From Paenibacillus pinistramenti (lineage in GTDB: Bacteria > Bacillota > Bacilli > Paenibacillales > Paenibacillaceae): a stretch of DNA of 64,000 nt. The notes under the pieces were generated by a model. The model worked only from the letters and a program-made list of their open reading frames with translations. It was not told where the DNA came from and ran no database searches. The position numbers and the translations under genes were made by a program. The stretch covers positions 62,001-126,000 of the forward strand of contig NZ_VAWG01000002.1 of NCBI RefSeq assembly GCF_005869875.1, read 5' to 3'. Below are positions 8,651 through 17,282 of the stretch, piece by piece (position 1 is the first letter of the stretch; the number at the start of each line of letters is the position of its first letter).

Positions 8651-10108
8651 ATGAACATTTTATTTGCTGCAGCCGAGGGGGCTCCCTTTATCAAAACCGG
8701 CGGCCTAGCCGACGTTATTGGCGCACTGCCAAAGGCTTTGCTGAAGGAAGGGCATGACATTCGGGTCGTGCTTCCCAAATACAAGGCGATCCACGGCAGC
8801 TTTAAGGAGGACATGAGCCCCCAGGGGACTACAAGTGTCTATGTGGGGTGGCGGGAGAAGTACTGCGGCATCGAAATGCTGGTATACGAAGGCGTCAAAG
8901 TCTACTTTATTGACAATGAAGATTATTTCGGGCGTGACGGTGTTTACGGCTATGGGGACGACGGTGAACGGTTTGCCTTTTTCAGCCGCGCAGTGCTTGA
9001 GATTCTGCCTTTGATCGGGTTCAAGCCGGATGTCATTCATGTTCATGACTGGCATACGGGTCCTGTTCCGCTGCTCCTTCGCCATCATTATGCCCATGAG
9101 CCGTTCTACAAGGACATGAAGACGGTGTTCACCATACATAACCTGCTTTATCAGGGGATTTTCCCGTATGAAGTGCTAGGTGACCTGCTGGGGCTGCCGG
9201 ACAGCTATTTCACTCCGGATGGCGTTGAATATTACGGGAATGTCAACTATATGAAAGCCGGCCTGGTATACGCGGATCATGTAACGACGGTCAGTCCGAC
9301 CTATGCGGGTGAGATTCAAACCTCTTTCTACGGCTATGGGCTTGACGGGCTGCTCCGCTCCATCAACGGGCGGTTATCCGGGATTGTGAACGGGATTGAC
9401 ACCAAGCTGTACAACCCGGCGACGGATCAGGCGCTGCCTGTAACGTACCGGAGCAACCTGGCCAAGAAGCGCGAGAACAAAACGAAGCTGCAGGAAGAGC
9501 TGGGCCTGCCGGCCGCTCCGGATGTCCCGCTGATCGGGATGGTGACCAGGCTGGTAGAACCAAAGGGGCTTGATCTTGTGCTTCGCATTCTGGATGAGCT
9601 GCTGTTTTTCGACGAGGTGCAGGTCGTTGTTCTGGGGACAGGGGATCCGGCTTATGAGAACTGGTTCCGCGAAGCTGCCTACCGTCAGCCGCAGAAATTA
9701 TCCGTCAAAATCATGTTTGACGACAGCTTGAGCCGCAGAATCTATGCGGGTACTGACATGTTCCTGATGCCGTCCAAATTTGAGCCGTGCGGCATCAGCC
9801 AGCTGCTTGCGCTGCGGTATGGAAGCATCCCGATTGTCCGCGAGACCGGCGGCCTGAACGATACCGTGAAGGCGTATAACGAATTCACCGGCGAAGGCAA
9901 CGGCTTCACGTTTACACATTATAATGCGCATGATCTGCTCTACACGATTCGCAGGGCAGTTCACTTCTATCATCTGCCTGAGCACTGGAAGAAGATTGTC
10001 AAGAATGCCTTTGCGGGCGATTACAGCTGGAGTGTGTCCGCTGGGGAATACCTGGAGATTTACAACCAGATTACGGGGAAAATAAGTGACAAGGGCCGTC
10101 TTCAATAG
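8651..10108 (+). CDS. glgA: Glycogen synthase (ADP-glucose type, GT5)
   Basis: GlgA elongates alpha-1,4 glucan from ADP-glucose. The N-terminal motif AAAEGAPFIKTGGLADVIGALPKAL contains the KTGGL ADP-glucose binding loop. VIHVHDWHTGPVPLLLRHHYA and VFTIHNLLYQGIF are family hallmarks. The C-terminal Rossmann domain carries the FEPCGISQLLALRYGSIPIVRETGGL active-site segment. The ATG at 8651 was chosen because AAAGGAGA lies 7 nt upstream and the KTGGL loop then falls at the normal place, giving 485 aa. The frame is open further upstream to a TTG at 8588, but that stretch looks non-coding. It is probably co-transcribed with glgB, and a strong terminator follows. Confidence 0.96.
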   Translation: MNILFAAAEGAPFIKTGGLADVIGALPKALLKEGHDIRVVLPKYKAIHGSFKEDMSPQGTTSVYVGWREKYCGIEMLVYEGVKVYFIDNEDYFGRDGVYGYGDDGERFAFFSRAVLEILPLIGFKPDVIHVHDWHTGPVPLLLRHHYAHEPFYKDMKTVFTIHNLLYQGIFPYEVLGDLLGLPDSYFTPDGVEYYGNVNYMKAGLVYADHVTTVSPTYAGEIQTSFYGYGLDGLLRSINGRLSGIVNGIDTKLYNPATDQALPVTYRSNLAKKRENKTKLQEELGLPAAPDVPLIGMVTRLVEPKGLDLVLRILDELLFFDEVQVVVLGTGDPAYENWFREAAYRQPQKLSVKIMFDDSLSRRIYAGTDMFLMPSKFEPCGISQLLALRYGSIPIVRETGGLNDTVKAYNEFTGEGNGFTFTHYNAHDLLYTIRRAVHFYHLPEHWKKIVKNAFAGDYSWSVSAGEYLEIYNQITGKISDKGRLQ

Positions 10109-10129
10109 ACGGCTCCTGATAAGTACAAC

Positions 10130-10181
10130 AGCAAAGCGCCAGCCGAGAAGGGTCTTCCCGGGCTGGCGCTTTGCTTTATTT
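10130..10181. terminator. Intrinsic terminator after glgA
   Basis: A perfect 15-bp stem, AGCAAAGCGCCAGCC (10130-10144) with GGCTGGCGCTTTGCT (10161-10175), is followed by a T-rich tract. It separates glgA from the convergent amylase gene. Confidence 0.88.
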
Positions 10182-10207
10182 TTTAAAGGATGGCTGGTGG
10201 TTCATTG

Positions 10208-11956
10208 CTAAGCTTTGATTGTCCGGAACAGAATCCGGTAGCCGTAAGGATCGAGGCCGACGTTCATCATGCCGTTATGCGGCCGGACCTCTTCTCCGGA
10301 TAACGCGTCGCGCCAGTCAGAAGTCTCCATAGGATGACTTAACACCTGGTAATCTGGAGTATTGTTCATCCAGACCGTGAAGTGCGTCTTCTGATCGGCC
10401 CGTTCATACACGATGCACGGATTATCCGGTTCCGCCTGCAGGAAGCGGAAGCGTCCCTTGCGCAGGGCCGCGTATTTTTTTCTAAGGGCAATCATCAGCT
10501 GATAGAAGTCGAACAGCTCGCGGTCCTGCAAATGGGTGTTCCACTCCATCGATTTGCGGCAGTCCGGATCGCCTTCTCCTGTAATTCCCACTTCATCGCC
10601 ATAGAAGATACAAGGAGTTCCGATATAGGTGAACAGAAATACGACCGAGAGCTTCAGCTTTCTTTTGTCGAGTCCAAGCCGGGTCAGAAGGCGGGGGGTG
10701 TCATGGCTGCACAGCATATTGAAGATGACCTCGTTGGTCTGCTGCGGATACCGCATCAGCAGGGCACCCATGGAATTCGCGAAGCTGTAGCCGTCCATAC
10801 CGCCGTTAAAGAACTCCAGTACCTTGTCGGCAAAAGGATAATTCATAACGGAATCAAACTGGTCGCCTTGAAGCCACATAAGCGAATCGCTCCAGACTTC
10901 CCCTACGATATAAGCTTCCGGATTCGCCGTCTTGACAACCTCGCGGAAATCCCGCCAGAAATGATGGTCGATCTCATCAGCCACATCCAGCCTCCAGCCG
11001 TCCAGCTCCACTTCCCGGATCCAGTATTCGGCGACTCCGAGCAGGTATTTTTTGACTTCCGGGTTGGAGGTGTTAAATTTGGGCATATTAGCGTAAAACC
11101 CGAAGGTATCGTAGGTAGGAATACCATCTTCGACTCTCAGCGGAAATTCGTTAACGTGGAACCAGTCTTTGTAGGGGGATTGTTTACCGTTCTTCAGCAC
11201 GTCCTGAAAAGGCGGAAACTGCTCGCTGCAATGGTTAAAGACTGCATCAAGAATGACTCTGATTCCTCTTTGATGGCAGGCTTGCACGACCTCTTTGAGC
11301 AGCTGGTTATCCCCGAAATGCGGATCCACCTGCTTGTAGTCCACAATATCATACTTATGATACGAAGGAGATTGGAAGATCGGCGTAAAATAAATGGCGT
11401 TGATCCCCAGCTCACCCAGGTAATCCAGGTGGTCGAGCACTCCCTTTAGATCACCGCCGAAGAAATTGTCAATCTTCGAGCTGCTTCCCCAGGGGACGGT
11501 TCCTTCGGGGTCATTGGCCGGATCACCGTTGGCGAAGCGTTCAGGCATGATCTGGTAAAATACCGCCTCCTTGGCCCATTCCGGAACCTTGAATACATCA
11601 ATGTCGTGAATATACGCAAATTCATAATTGCCTCCGGGAGGATAAGGCGGGGCGGGATGAATCCCTTTATCGTTCGCATAGACCGTTTCATCGCCCGATA
11701 TCAGTTTAAATAAGTAAGATAAACGTTTGAACTTAGGACGGACTTCAATTTCCCAATAGTCAAACATATCATCATGAGCGGCTTTCTCAAGTGCCAGCTC
11801 TTCAAATGTCCCGTCCCAGTCGTATTTGTCTCCAGTCCAAATCAGCAACTGATCCACGTCGTCCCGTTTGGTCTGTACTCGCAAATGTATGGTTTCGGGA
11901 TCATATGCATAGGCCCATTTATCCCGGGATACATGATAAAAAGCTTCTAACTGCAT
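10208..11956 (-). CDS. Cyclomaltodextrinase / neopullulanase / maltogenic amylase (GH13_20)
   Basis: A 582-aa cytoplasmic-type glycosidase with no signal peptide. The N-terminal ~125 residues fit the CBM34 domain of the cyclomaltodextrinase group. The barrel has AIYFTPIFQSPSYHKYDIVDY, ILDAVFNHC, DGWRLDVADEID (nucleophile Asp), AYIVGEVWSD (acid Glu) and MLCSHDTPRLLTRLG (third Asp). The long N-domain, SPSYHKYD and HDTPR together point to GH13_20 enzymes that cleave cyclodextrins, maltodextrins or pullulan. Choice among these activities is not possible from sequence alone. The start has a very strong GGAGGTGA RBS. Convergent placement next to glgBA suggests a role in turnover of intracellular or imported alpha-glucans. 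Confidence 0.92.
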   Translation of the reverse strand: MQLEAFYHVSRDKWAYAYDPETIHLRVQTKRDDVDQLLIWTGDKYDWDGTFEELALEKAAHDDMFDYWEIEVRPKFKRLSYLFKLISGDETVYANDKGIHPAPPYPPGGNYEFAYIHDIDVFKVPEWAKEAVFYQIMPERFANGDPANDPEGTVPWGSSSKIDNFFGGDLKGVLDHLDYLGELGINAIYFTPIFQSPSYHKYDIVDYKQVDPHFGDNQLLKEVVQACHQRGIRVILDAVFNHCSEQFPPFQDVLKNGKQSPYKDWFHVNEFPLRVEDGIPTYDTFGFYANMPKFNTSNPEVKKYLLGVAEYWIREVELDGWRLDVADEIDHHFWRDFREVVKTANPEAYIVGEVWSDSLMWLQGDQFDSVMNYPFADKVLEFFNGGMDGYSFANSMGALLMRYPQQTNEVIFNMLCSHDTPRLLTRLGLDKRKLKLSVVFLFTYIGTPCIFYGDEVGITGEGDPDCRKSMEWNTHLQDRELFDFYQLMIALRKKYAALRKGRFRFLQAEPDNPCIVYERADQKTHFTVWMNNTPDYQVLSHPMETSDWRDALSGEEVRPHNGMMNVGLDPYGYRILFRTIKA

Positions 11957-12084
11957 CTGATCACCTCCAATAGGATTAGCCGTTTATTAACCAAAACCGG
12001 AGGCAAATGAAACAAAAATCGGCCGGTCACTTCCATAGAATGTAAATCAAATTGAAAGTGTGCAAAAATTTTACGCAAAAGTCT

Positions 12085-12113
12085 TTGCATAACTATGCAG
12101 TTTGTCCTATAAT
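12085..12113 (+). promoter_or_regulatory. Sigma-A promoter of the amino-acid ABC operon, with overlapping palindrome
   Basis: TTGCAT (12085-12090) and a perfect TATAAT (12108-12113) are separated by 17 bp. A 14-bp perfect palindrome, TGCATAACTATGCA (12087-12100), overlaps the -35 box and the spacer, which is the expected position of a repressor operator. The binding protein is not known. Confidence 0.8.
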
Positions 12114-12176
12114 TAGTCCTGCTATAGCGAGTGTTTATCTGTGAAAGACTATTTTATAATTAGGAGAGAGATCAGA

Positions 12177-13040
12177 ATGAAGAAAAAATGGGGATTCCTC
12201 ACGGTCTGCCTGCTGCTGACAACAGTTGTTCTCGCGGCATGCGGTCAAAATAACAACAACTCAGGAGCAGCTTCCAGTGCAGACACGGGCAGCGGAAATG
12301 CCAGCACAGCTCCAGCCAGTACGGACACTGGCGCCAGCGGCGGAACACTGATCGTAGGCATGAGCGCCGATTTTCCTCCCTACGAGTTCCACATTAAAGG
12401 CTCGGATGGCAATGACCAAATTGTCGGCTTTGACGTGGACATCGCTAACGAAATTGCCAAGGATATGAATAAAACGGTTGAAATCAAGGACATGCAGTTC
12501 TCTTCTCTGCTGAACGAGCTGAGCAGCGGCCGCGTAGATCTCGTAATTTCCGGTCTCAGTCCGACCAAAGAACGTGCTGAGCAGGTTGATCTGTCCAACG
12601 TCTATTACAAAGCCGAGCAGGCGGTAGTAGTGCAGTCAGACGACAAGGACAAATATGCGACTATGGAATCTCTGGAAGGCAAAGCAATCGGCGTGCAGAC
12701 CGGTTCGATTCAAGAAGAGGTAGCCAAAGGCATCAAAGGGGCTAAATTGACCTCGCTTGGCAAAATTTCCGATATTGTCATGCAGCTCAAATCCGGGCGT
12801 GTAGATGCGGCGATTATTGAGGGGCCCGTTGCTGACTCTTATGTGAAAAATGTTCAAGGCCTGGCCATTACAGCAGCCAAACCGGTAACAGAAGATGATG
12901 GCTATGTGATCGGCGTTAAGAAAGGGAATACCGATCTTCTGAATCAGGTCAATGCTACGCTGGACCGCTTGCAGCAAGCGAATATGATCGACCAATTTGT
13001 TACCAAAGCGAATGAGCTTGCCGATCAGCAAAGTCAATAA
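12177..13040 (+). CDS. Polar amino-acid ABC transporter, substrate-binding lipoprotein
   Basis: An extracytoplasmic solute-binding protein of the family 3 (polar amino acid) type. ATG 12177 is preceded by AGGAGAG and gives 287 aa. An upstream in-frame GTG at 12141 is rejected because it would add 12 residues before the signal peptide. The signal peptide ends in the lipobox VLAAC, followed by a long Ser/Ala/Asn linker. The ligand core has GTLIVGMSADFPPYEF, GFDVDIANEIAKDM, VDLVISGLSPTKERAEQVD and GKAIGVQTGSIQEE. The first gene of a three-gene importer. Specificity for arginine, glutamine or cystine cannot be resolved; the closest style is ArtP/YqiX. Confidence 0.93.
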   Translation: MKKKWGFLTVCLLLTTVVLAACGQNNNNSGAASSADTGSGNASTAPASTDTGASGGTLIVGMSADFPPYEFHIKGSDGNDQIVGFDVDIANEIAKDMNKTVEIKDMQFSSLLNELSSGRVDLVISGLSPTKERAEQVDLSNVYYKAEQAVVVQSDDKDKYATMESLEGKAIGVQTGSIQEEVAKGIKGAKLTSLGKISDIVMQLKSGRVDAAIIEGPVADSYVKNVQGLAITAAKPVTEDDGYVIGVKKGNTDLLNQVNATLDRLQQANMIDQFVTKANELADQQSQ

Positions 13041-13067
13041 TGGAAATTGAGGGTAAGGTTATACCTG

Positions 13068-13104
13068 CAGAAAATAGCGTTTCGGCGCTGTTTTCTGTTT
13101 TTTT
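13068..13104 (+). terminator. Intra-operon terminator-like hairpin between binding protein and permease
   Basis: A 12-bp stem with one T-G wobble, CAGAAAATAGCG (13068-13079) with CGCTGTTTTCTG (13086-13097), is followed by seven T. It lies between the binding-protein and permease genes of one operon. Partial termination here would give more binding protein than membrane components. Confidence 0.8.
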
Positions 13105-13147
13105 GCGGGAGAATAGTTAAGGTTAAATGGAGGGCAGATGATAACGA

Positions 13148-13810
13148 ATGAAAATTTTTGATATGTTTTGGGAGTACCGCGATTATTTTTTTGTTGGGTT
13201 GAAAAATACACTGCTTCTAGCCGCAATCGCTGTAGTCGGAGGTTTTATCCTGGGCATCATTATTTCGCTGCTGCGGATGTCCAGATGGTCAATTCTGAGG
13301 TTCATCGGAACGGCGTGGGTAGAAATCTTCCGGGGAACGCCTATGCTGGTCCAGCTGCTCATTATTCATTACGGCTTTGCTACGGCATTTAATATTAAGT
13401 TTACGGTGTTTGAATCCGGCTCTCTTACTCTTATATTGAACAGCTCGGCTTATTTGGCGGAAATTTTCCGTGCCGGTATTCAAGGGGTCGACCGGGGGCA
13501 GACGGAAGCGGCTCGTTCCTTGGGAATGACCGGTCCGATGACCATGCGTCATATTGTCCTTCCGCAGGCTTTGAAGAGTGTTCTTCCGGCTATTGGTAAC
13601 GAATTCGTAACCGTTATTAAAGAATCCTCGATCGTATACGTGATCGGTGCCGGTGAAATTATGTACCAGACGAATACGATAATTACGATGACTTACGACG
13701 GTATGACACCTAACTTAATTGCAGCTATTATGTATTTTGTTCTGACGTTTACGTTGTCTAAAATATTGAATGCATTTGAAAGGAAGCTGAGCAACCGTGA
13801 TAAACGTTAA
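13148..13810 (+). CDS. Polar amino-acid ABC transporter, permease
   Basis: A 220-aa membrane protein of the GlnP/ArtQ (HisM) permease family. It has about five transmembrane helices, an N-terminal helix beginning [16 protein letters not shown], the [20 protein letters not shown] segment and the EAA loop ([34 protein letters not shown]) that contacts the ATPase. An RBS (GGAGGGC) precedes the ATG. The 3' end overlaps the ATPase start by 14 bp, which indicates coupled translation. Confidence 0.94.
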   Translation: MKIFDMFWEYRDYFFVGLKNTLLLAAIAVVGGFILGIIISLLRMSRWSILRFIGTAWVEIFRGTPMLVQLLIIHYGFATAFNIKFTVFESGSLTLILNSSAYLAEIFRAGIQGVDRGQTEAARSLGMTGPMTMRHIVLPQALKSVLPAIGNEFVTVIKESSIVYVIGAGEIMYQTNTIITMTYDGMTPNLIAAIMYFVLTFTLSKILNAFERKLSNRDKR

Positions 13811-14519
13811 GAATTTGAATAAAAGCTTCGGCCAGCTTCATATCCTGAAAGGCATTGATCTGGATATCTCGCAGGGGGAAGTGGTTGTGCTGATCGGGCC
13901 GAGCGGATCGGGCAAGAGTACCTTCTTGCGCTGTTTGAATCTGCTGGAAGTGCCGACCTCCGGGGAAATCCGGTTTGAGAACCAGCTGATTACCGATAAG
14001 AACTATGACATCAATAAAGCGCGGGAAAAGATGGGCATGGTCTTCCAGCATTTTAACCTGTTCCCTCATAAATCGGTACTGGAGAATATTACGCTTGCGC
14101 CGATCAAGGTGAAGAAGAAGAGTCAGGCAGACGCGGAGCGCCACGCGCTGGAGCTGCTTAAAACGGTGGGCCTGGAGGATAAACGGGATGCGTATCCTTC
14201 CCAGCTGTCAGGCGGGCAGAAGCAGCGGATCGCCATTGCACGCGCCCTTGCCATGGAGCCTCACGTCATGCTGTTTGACGAGCCTACATCGGCGCTTGAT
14301 CCGGAAATGGTCGGCGAGGTGCTGGACGTCATGAAGAGCCTTGCCAAAGAGGGCATGACGATGGTCATTGTGACGCACGAGATGGGCTTTGCGCGCGAAG
14401 TCGGCGACCGCATTCTCTTTATGGATGGAGGCATCATCCTGGAGCAGGGGACACCGGATGAATTGTTCGGTAATCCGAAGCAGGAGCGCACCCGCGATTT
14501 CTTGAGCAAAGTGTTATAA
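13797..14519 (+). CDS. Polar amino-acid ABC transporter, ATP-binding protein
   Basis: A 240-aa ATPase of the GlnQ/ArtM class that energises the adjacent permease. Walker A is GPSGSGKST, the Q-loop is [11 protein letters not shown], the signature LSGGQKQR, Walker [16 protein letters not shown], and the switch histidine is present in [16 protein letters not shown]. The GTG start lies inside the permease gene. The family-typical C-terminus [11 protein letters not shown] is intact. A strong terminator follows, closing the binding protein-permease-ATPase operon. Confidence 0.95.
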   Translation: MINVKNLNKSFGQLHILKGIDLDISQGEVVVLIGPSGSGKSTFLRCLNLLEVPTSGEIRFENQLITDKNYDINKAREKMGMVFQHFNLFPHKSVLENITLAPIKVKKKSQADAERHALELLKTVGLEDKRDAYPSQLSGGQKQRIAIARALAMEPHVMLFDEPTSALDPEMVGEVLDVMKSLAKEGMTMVIVTHEMGFAREVGDRILFMDGGIILEQGTPDELFGNPKQERTRDFLSKVL

Positions 14520-14589
14520 CAGCCTGAAGAATCCATTGGTTAAGACTTTGTAAACTTCTCACTTGCATGGAAGAGTTGAAAAATTCACA

Positions 14590-14617
14590 AAAAAGACCCT
14601 TTAGAGGGTCTTTTTTC
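14590..14617 (+). terminator. Intrinsic terminator of the amino-acid ABC operon
   Basis: Stem AAAAAAGACCCT / AGGGTCTTTTTT with a TTAG loop. Confidence 0.92.
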
Positions 14618-14687
14618 ATGCTTTTTATCCTGAATTCCGTAAAATTGGTTAACATAATAAAAGTTATTTCTATAATTTTGATGGATG

Positions 14688-14704
14688 ATAACAAAATGGT
14701 AACA
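14688..14704 (-). promoter_or_regulatory. Candidate WalR-type box upstream of the LysM-3D gene
   Basis: On the minus strand the sequence reads TGTTAC, five bases, TGTTAT. This matches the WalR direct repeat TGTWAH-N5-TGTWAH known from Bacillus. A further half-site-like TGTAAT and TGTAAC follow nearby. The orientation is opposite to the gene, which lowers confidence. The rest of the 293-bp gap (14520-14812) holds the terminator and a stretch around 14577-14670 that loosely resembles the repeats at 23454 and 25317. Confidence 0.35.
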
Positions 14705-14812
14705 ATTACATCTCCATAGGTTACAAAGTTGTGATATATTAGTAACTGACTTACTCAACCAAAGCAGAGGGGGCTGCAGCCTGGCCCGCTGACTAAGGAG
14801 GATACATAAGCC

Positions 14813-15544
14813 ATGAAGAAGAACATGAAGAAGAAATCAATGTTAACCGGTAAACGTAAATCTTTGTTTGTAAGAACCGCAGCATTTATTCTGGGGGCAT
14901 CTCTTTCCCTGCAGGTACCTGCTTTCGCCGCTAGCTATACCGCTAAAGACGGTGACACCTTCTATTCGCTGTCTCAGCGCTACGGAATTACTGTAAACGC
15001 TCTTATGCAAGCAAATCCAAATGTTAAGGCAGCCAATATCTATGAAGGACTAAAGCTGAACATCCCGGACTCAGTCAAGACAGCATCCACCGGACAAGCT
15101 GTAACCCTGTTAAACGCAAATACGTCTGCCTCCGCCAGCAGCAAGGAGATTACGGCTGATGCCAGCTCGCTTAAAGAATTGGCAGAAAGCAAAATTGTAC
15201 AAGCGTGGGGCAAATCCTTTAACTATAACAAGAAGATTGATGTCGTTGCTTCTGCTTACTCATCAGCAGCTGACGAGAACGGTCAGTGGGGCGCTGTGGA
15301 CTATTTCGGCAACCCTCTGAAGCTCGGAACAATTGCCGTTGATCCCAGCGTAATTCCAATGGGCACCAAGGTGCTGGTAACCGGGCACAGCTTTAACGGA
15401 CTGCCTAAGAACGCTTTTGTTGCAACAGCTTCCGATCAGGGCGGTGCCATTAAAGGCAACCGGATTGATATTTTTGTCCCTGGCTCCAAATCGGAAGTCA
15501 ATCAGTTCGGCCTGCAGGACGTTACTCTTTATATTTTGCAATAG
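14813..15544 (+). CDS. Secreted LysM and 3D-domain cell-wall protein (YocH-like)
   Basis: A 243-aa exported protein. A very basic N-terminus and hydrophobic core end in VPAFAASY, a signal-peptidase I site. One LysM peptidoglycan-binding domain follows (YTAKDGDTFYSLSQRYGITVNALMQANP, about residues 41-86). A 3D domain lies at the C-terminus with its invariant aspartates in IAVDPSVIPMGTKV, ATASDQGGAIKGNRIDIF and a final hydrophobic strand. 3D domains are related to lytic transglycosylase-like folds and YocH-type proteins are cell-wall hydrolases. The RBS AAGGAGGA precedes the ATG. A WalR-like box upstream fits cell-wall control. A terminator hairpin follows. Confidence 0.9.
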   Translation: MKKNMKKKSMLTGKRKSLFVRTAAFILGASLSLQVPAFAASYTAKDGDTFYSLSQRYGITVNALMQANPNVKAANIYEGLKLNIPDSVKTASTGQAVTLLNANTSASASSKEITADASSLKELAESKIVQAWGKSFNYNKKIDVVASAYSSAADENGQWGAVDYFGNPLKLGTIAVDPSVIPMGTKVLVTGHSFNGLPKNAFVATASDQGGAIKGNRIDIFVPGSKSEVNQFGLQDVTLYILQ

Positions 15545-15555
15545 CGGGAAATGAG

Positions 15556-15587
15556 GCCAGGCCGGCGAAATTCGGCTTGGCTTTTTT
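15556..15587 (+). terminator. Intrinsic terminator after the LysM-3D gene
   Basis: Stem GCCAGGCCG / CGGCTTGGC with one wobble pair and an 8-nt loop, then six T. Confidence 0.8.
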
Positions 15588-15613
15588 AGTACGGTTTTAG
15601 TAAGGTCAGTCAT

Positions 15614-16426
15614 TTATTTTGGCCTTTTATTCTCAGGGGTATGCAGCATGGTCGGCAGGGTAACAAAGCGGTAACCGCGTGCCTTAAGTTCATCGATGAT
15701 GAAGGGAAGGGCTTCAATAGTTCCAGTCAAATCCGAAGTAACGCCGCCGCCCGCATGCTGCAGCACGATTGAGCCGGGGACGACATGAGAAAGCACGTTT
15801 CGTTCTACATTTATACGGCCTATTCCGGTCCAGTCCAGCGAATCCACATTCCAGTTCACAATTTTGTAGCCGTTCCGGCGCGCCCATCTTACCTGCTGTT
15901 CGTTGATCTCCCCGTAGGGTGGACGGATGAGCAGAGGCTTTTGGCCTGTTATGTGATAGATCACCTGTTCGGTCATCAGAATTTCGCGTTTGAAATCCTT
16001 CATATTTTGTTTCTTCAGCAGAGGATGGTCGTAGGAATGATTGCCGATCGCATGGCCCTGCTGCTGAATGGCTCTAAGAAGAGCCGGATGCTGCCGGGCG
16101 CGGTTCCCGACCACAAAGAAGGTGGCCTTCACCTTTTTCTGTCTTAATACGGCTAGAACCTCAGGAGTAAACCGGGGATCGGGCACATCATCAAAGGTCA
16201 GGGCAATTTCTTTCGTTCGGGCATGAGGGCCTTTGAATTTAAAGGTGTCCGCGTATTTGCGCCGCAGCTCCGCCAGTGTCAGCGTGTGTGCTTGACTTTG
16301 CTGGAACGAAGGGGTGTCTTCCGGCCGGGAGGGTTCACGGCTTGGCTCTTTGCCGTAAGCAGGGCAGGCAAACATGAACAGAAGCACCATGAACAAGACG
16401 GCGGCAGTACGGCTTCGGCCCGGCAT
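15614..16426 (-). CDS. Secreted polysaccharide deacetylase (CE4/NodB domain)
   Basis: A 270-aa exported deacetylase. The signal peptide (VLFMVLLFMFACPAYGKEP) could be cleaved after AYG. The NodB domain shows motif 1 ALTFDDVPD (TFDD, catalytic base and metal Asp), motif 2 HSYDH (metal histidines), motif 3 RPPYG, motif 4 NVDSLDW and a late histidine in SIVLQHAGG. These residues remove N- or O-acetyl groups from peptidoglycan, chitin oligomers or related glycans with a divalent metal. Motif 1 is TFDDVPD rather than the usual TFDDGP, a small departure. RBS GGAGAGAT precedes the ATG. It is convergent with the LysM-3D gene, so the pair is a small cell-wall cluster. Confidence 0.9.
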   Translation of the reverse strand: MPGRSRTAAVLFMVLLFMFACPAYGKEPSREPSRPEDTPSFQQSQAHTLTLAELRRKYADTFKFKGPHARTKEIALTFDDVPDPRFTPEVLAVLRQKKVKATFFVVGNRARQHPALLRAIQQQGHAIGNHSYDHPLLKKQNMKDFKREILMTEQVIYHITGQKPLLIRPPYGEINEQQVRWARRNGYKIVNWNVDSLDWTGIGRINVERNVLSHVVPGSIVLQHAGGGVTSDLTGTIEALPFIIDELKARGYRFVTLPTMLHTPENKRPK

Positions 16427-16500
16427 AGCTGATCTCTCCTTCGGTGTAGGTTACTGTTGTTGTTTCCTGTTTGAACCGAAATTATCCGGCTGCTTCCTGG

Positions 16501-16516
16501 TGTGATATGTTTCACA
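16501..16516. promoter_or_regulatory. TGTGA-N6-TCACA palindrome (Crp/Fnr- or Rex-type site) between deacetylase and pyrK
   Basis: TGTGATATGTTTCACA has perfect 5-bp arms with a 6-bp spacer, the arrangement bound by Crp/Fnr proteins and close to Rex operators. It is 65 bp upstream of pyrK and 75 bp upstream of the divergent deacetylase. No -10 box sits at the spacing expected for class II activation, so repression or a distant position are alternatives. Confidence 0.45.
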
Positions 16517-16580
16517 GACTATGCCCCGTAAAACAGGCATCGTAAGTACAAGTACAAAGCTTAAATCGTAGGAGGAGCTT

Positions 16581-17282
16581 ATGGCAGACGCGGTAATTTT
16601 GGACAATGTCCAGTTAAGTTCCGGTATCTTTCGGATGACGGTCAGAAGTGAAAGCGGCGGTCTCCCCGGGCAGTTCTATATGCTCAGGGCGTGGAGCACG
16701 TCGCCGCTGTTATCCCGTCCGATCAGTATCTTTGACATAGAAGGCGATCAGCTTCATTTTCTGTACCAAACGGCAGGAGAAGGAACAAGGCTGCTGTCGC
16801 AGCTGCGGGCTGGAGACCGGATTGGCCTTGAAGGGCCGTTTGGCAACGGCTTCCCTGCCGCCTCCGGCAAAATCGCGCTGGCAGGAGGAGGGATCGGTAT
16901 TGCTCCGTTATACTATGCGCTTAAACACCTGCCCCAGGCAGAGGTTTACCTGGGATTCAGCCGGGAGCCTTACCTTGTTGCTGAGTTCGAGCGGCTAAGC
17001 TCACGTGTGACCGTTGATATCGGAGGCTACATTACGGATCAAATCGACTTAACGGCGTATGACCAGGTTTGGGTGTGCGGACCGGAGCCCATGATGAAGG
17101 CGATGCAGCGGAAGAATGAAGCTGCCGGAGCAGCAGGCAAGGTATTTGTCTCGCTTGAGAACCGGATGGCCTGCGGAATAGGTGCGTGTTTAGTCTGCAG
17201 CACCAAAACCAGCGGCGGGCGCAGGAAGGCCTGCGCGGACGGTCCTGTTTTTCCGGTGGAGGAGGTGGTCTTTGGTGGTTGA
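16581..17282 (+). CDS. pyrK: Dihydroorotate dehydrogenase B, electron-transfer subunit
   Basis: PyrK passes electrons from dihydroorotate via FAD and a [2Fe-2S] cluster to NAD. The 233-aa protein has a ferredoxin-reductase-like FAD domain ([35 protein letters not shown]) and a nucleotide domain ([28 protein letters not shown]). The PyrK-specific cluster loop has cysteines spaced C-x4-C-x2-C-x11-C in [10 protein letters not shown] and the following KAC. It overlaps the start of pyrD. Unlike the classic Bacillales pyrRPBCAABKDFE operon, no other pyr genes flank it. The RBS is GTAGGAGGAGC. Confidence 0.94.
   Translation: MADAVILDNVQLSSGIFRMTVRSESGGLPGQFYMLRAWSTSPLLSRPISIFDIEGDQLHFLYQTAGEGTRLLSQLRAGDRIGLEGPFGNGFPAASGKIALAGGGIGIAPLYYALKHLPQAEVYLGFSREPYLVAEFERLSSRVTVDIGGYITDQIDLTAYDQVWVCGPEPMMKAMQRKNEAAGAAGKVFVSLENRMACGIGACLVCSTKTSGGRRKACADGPVFPVEEVVFGG

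Noticed and set aside
10382..11449. 355-codon + strand frame opposite the GH13 gene
   Set aside because: It mirrors the minus-strand glycosidase, which has all catalytic motifs and a strong RBS.
16427..16580. Possible PyrR attenuator before pyrK
   Set aside because: No PyrR-binding loop or anti-terminator/terminator pair could be found.
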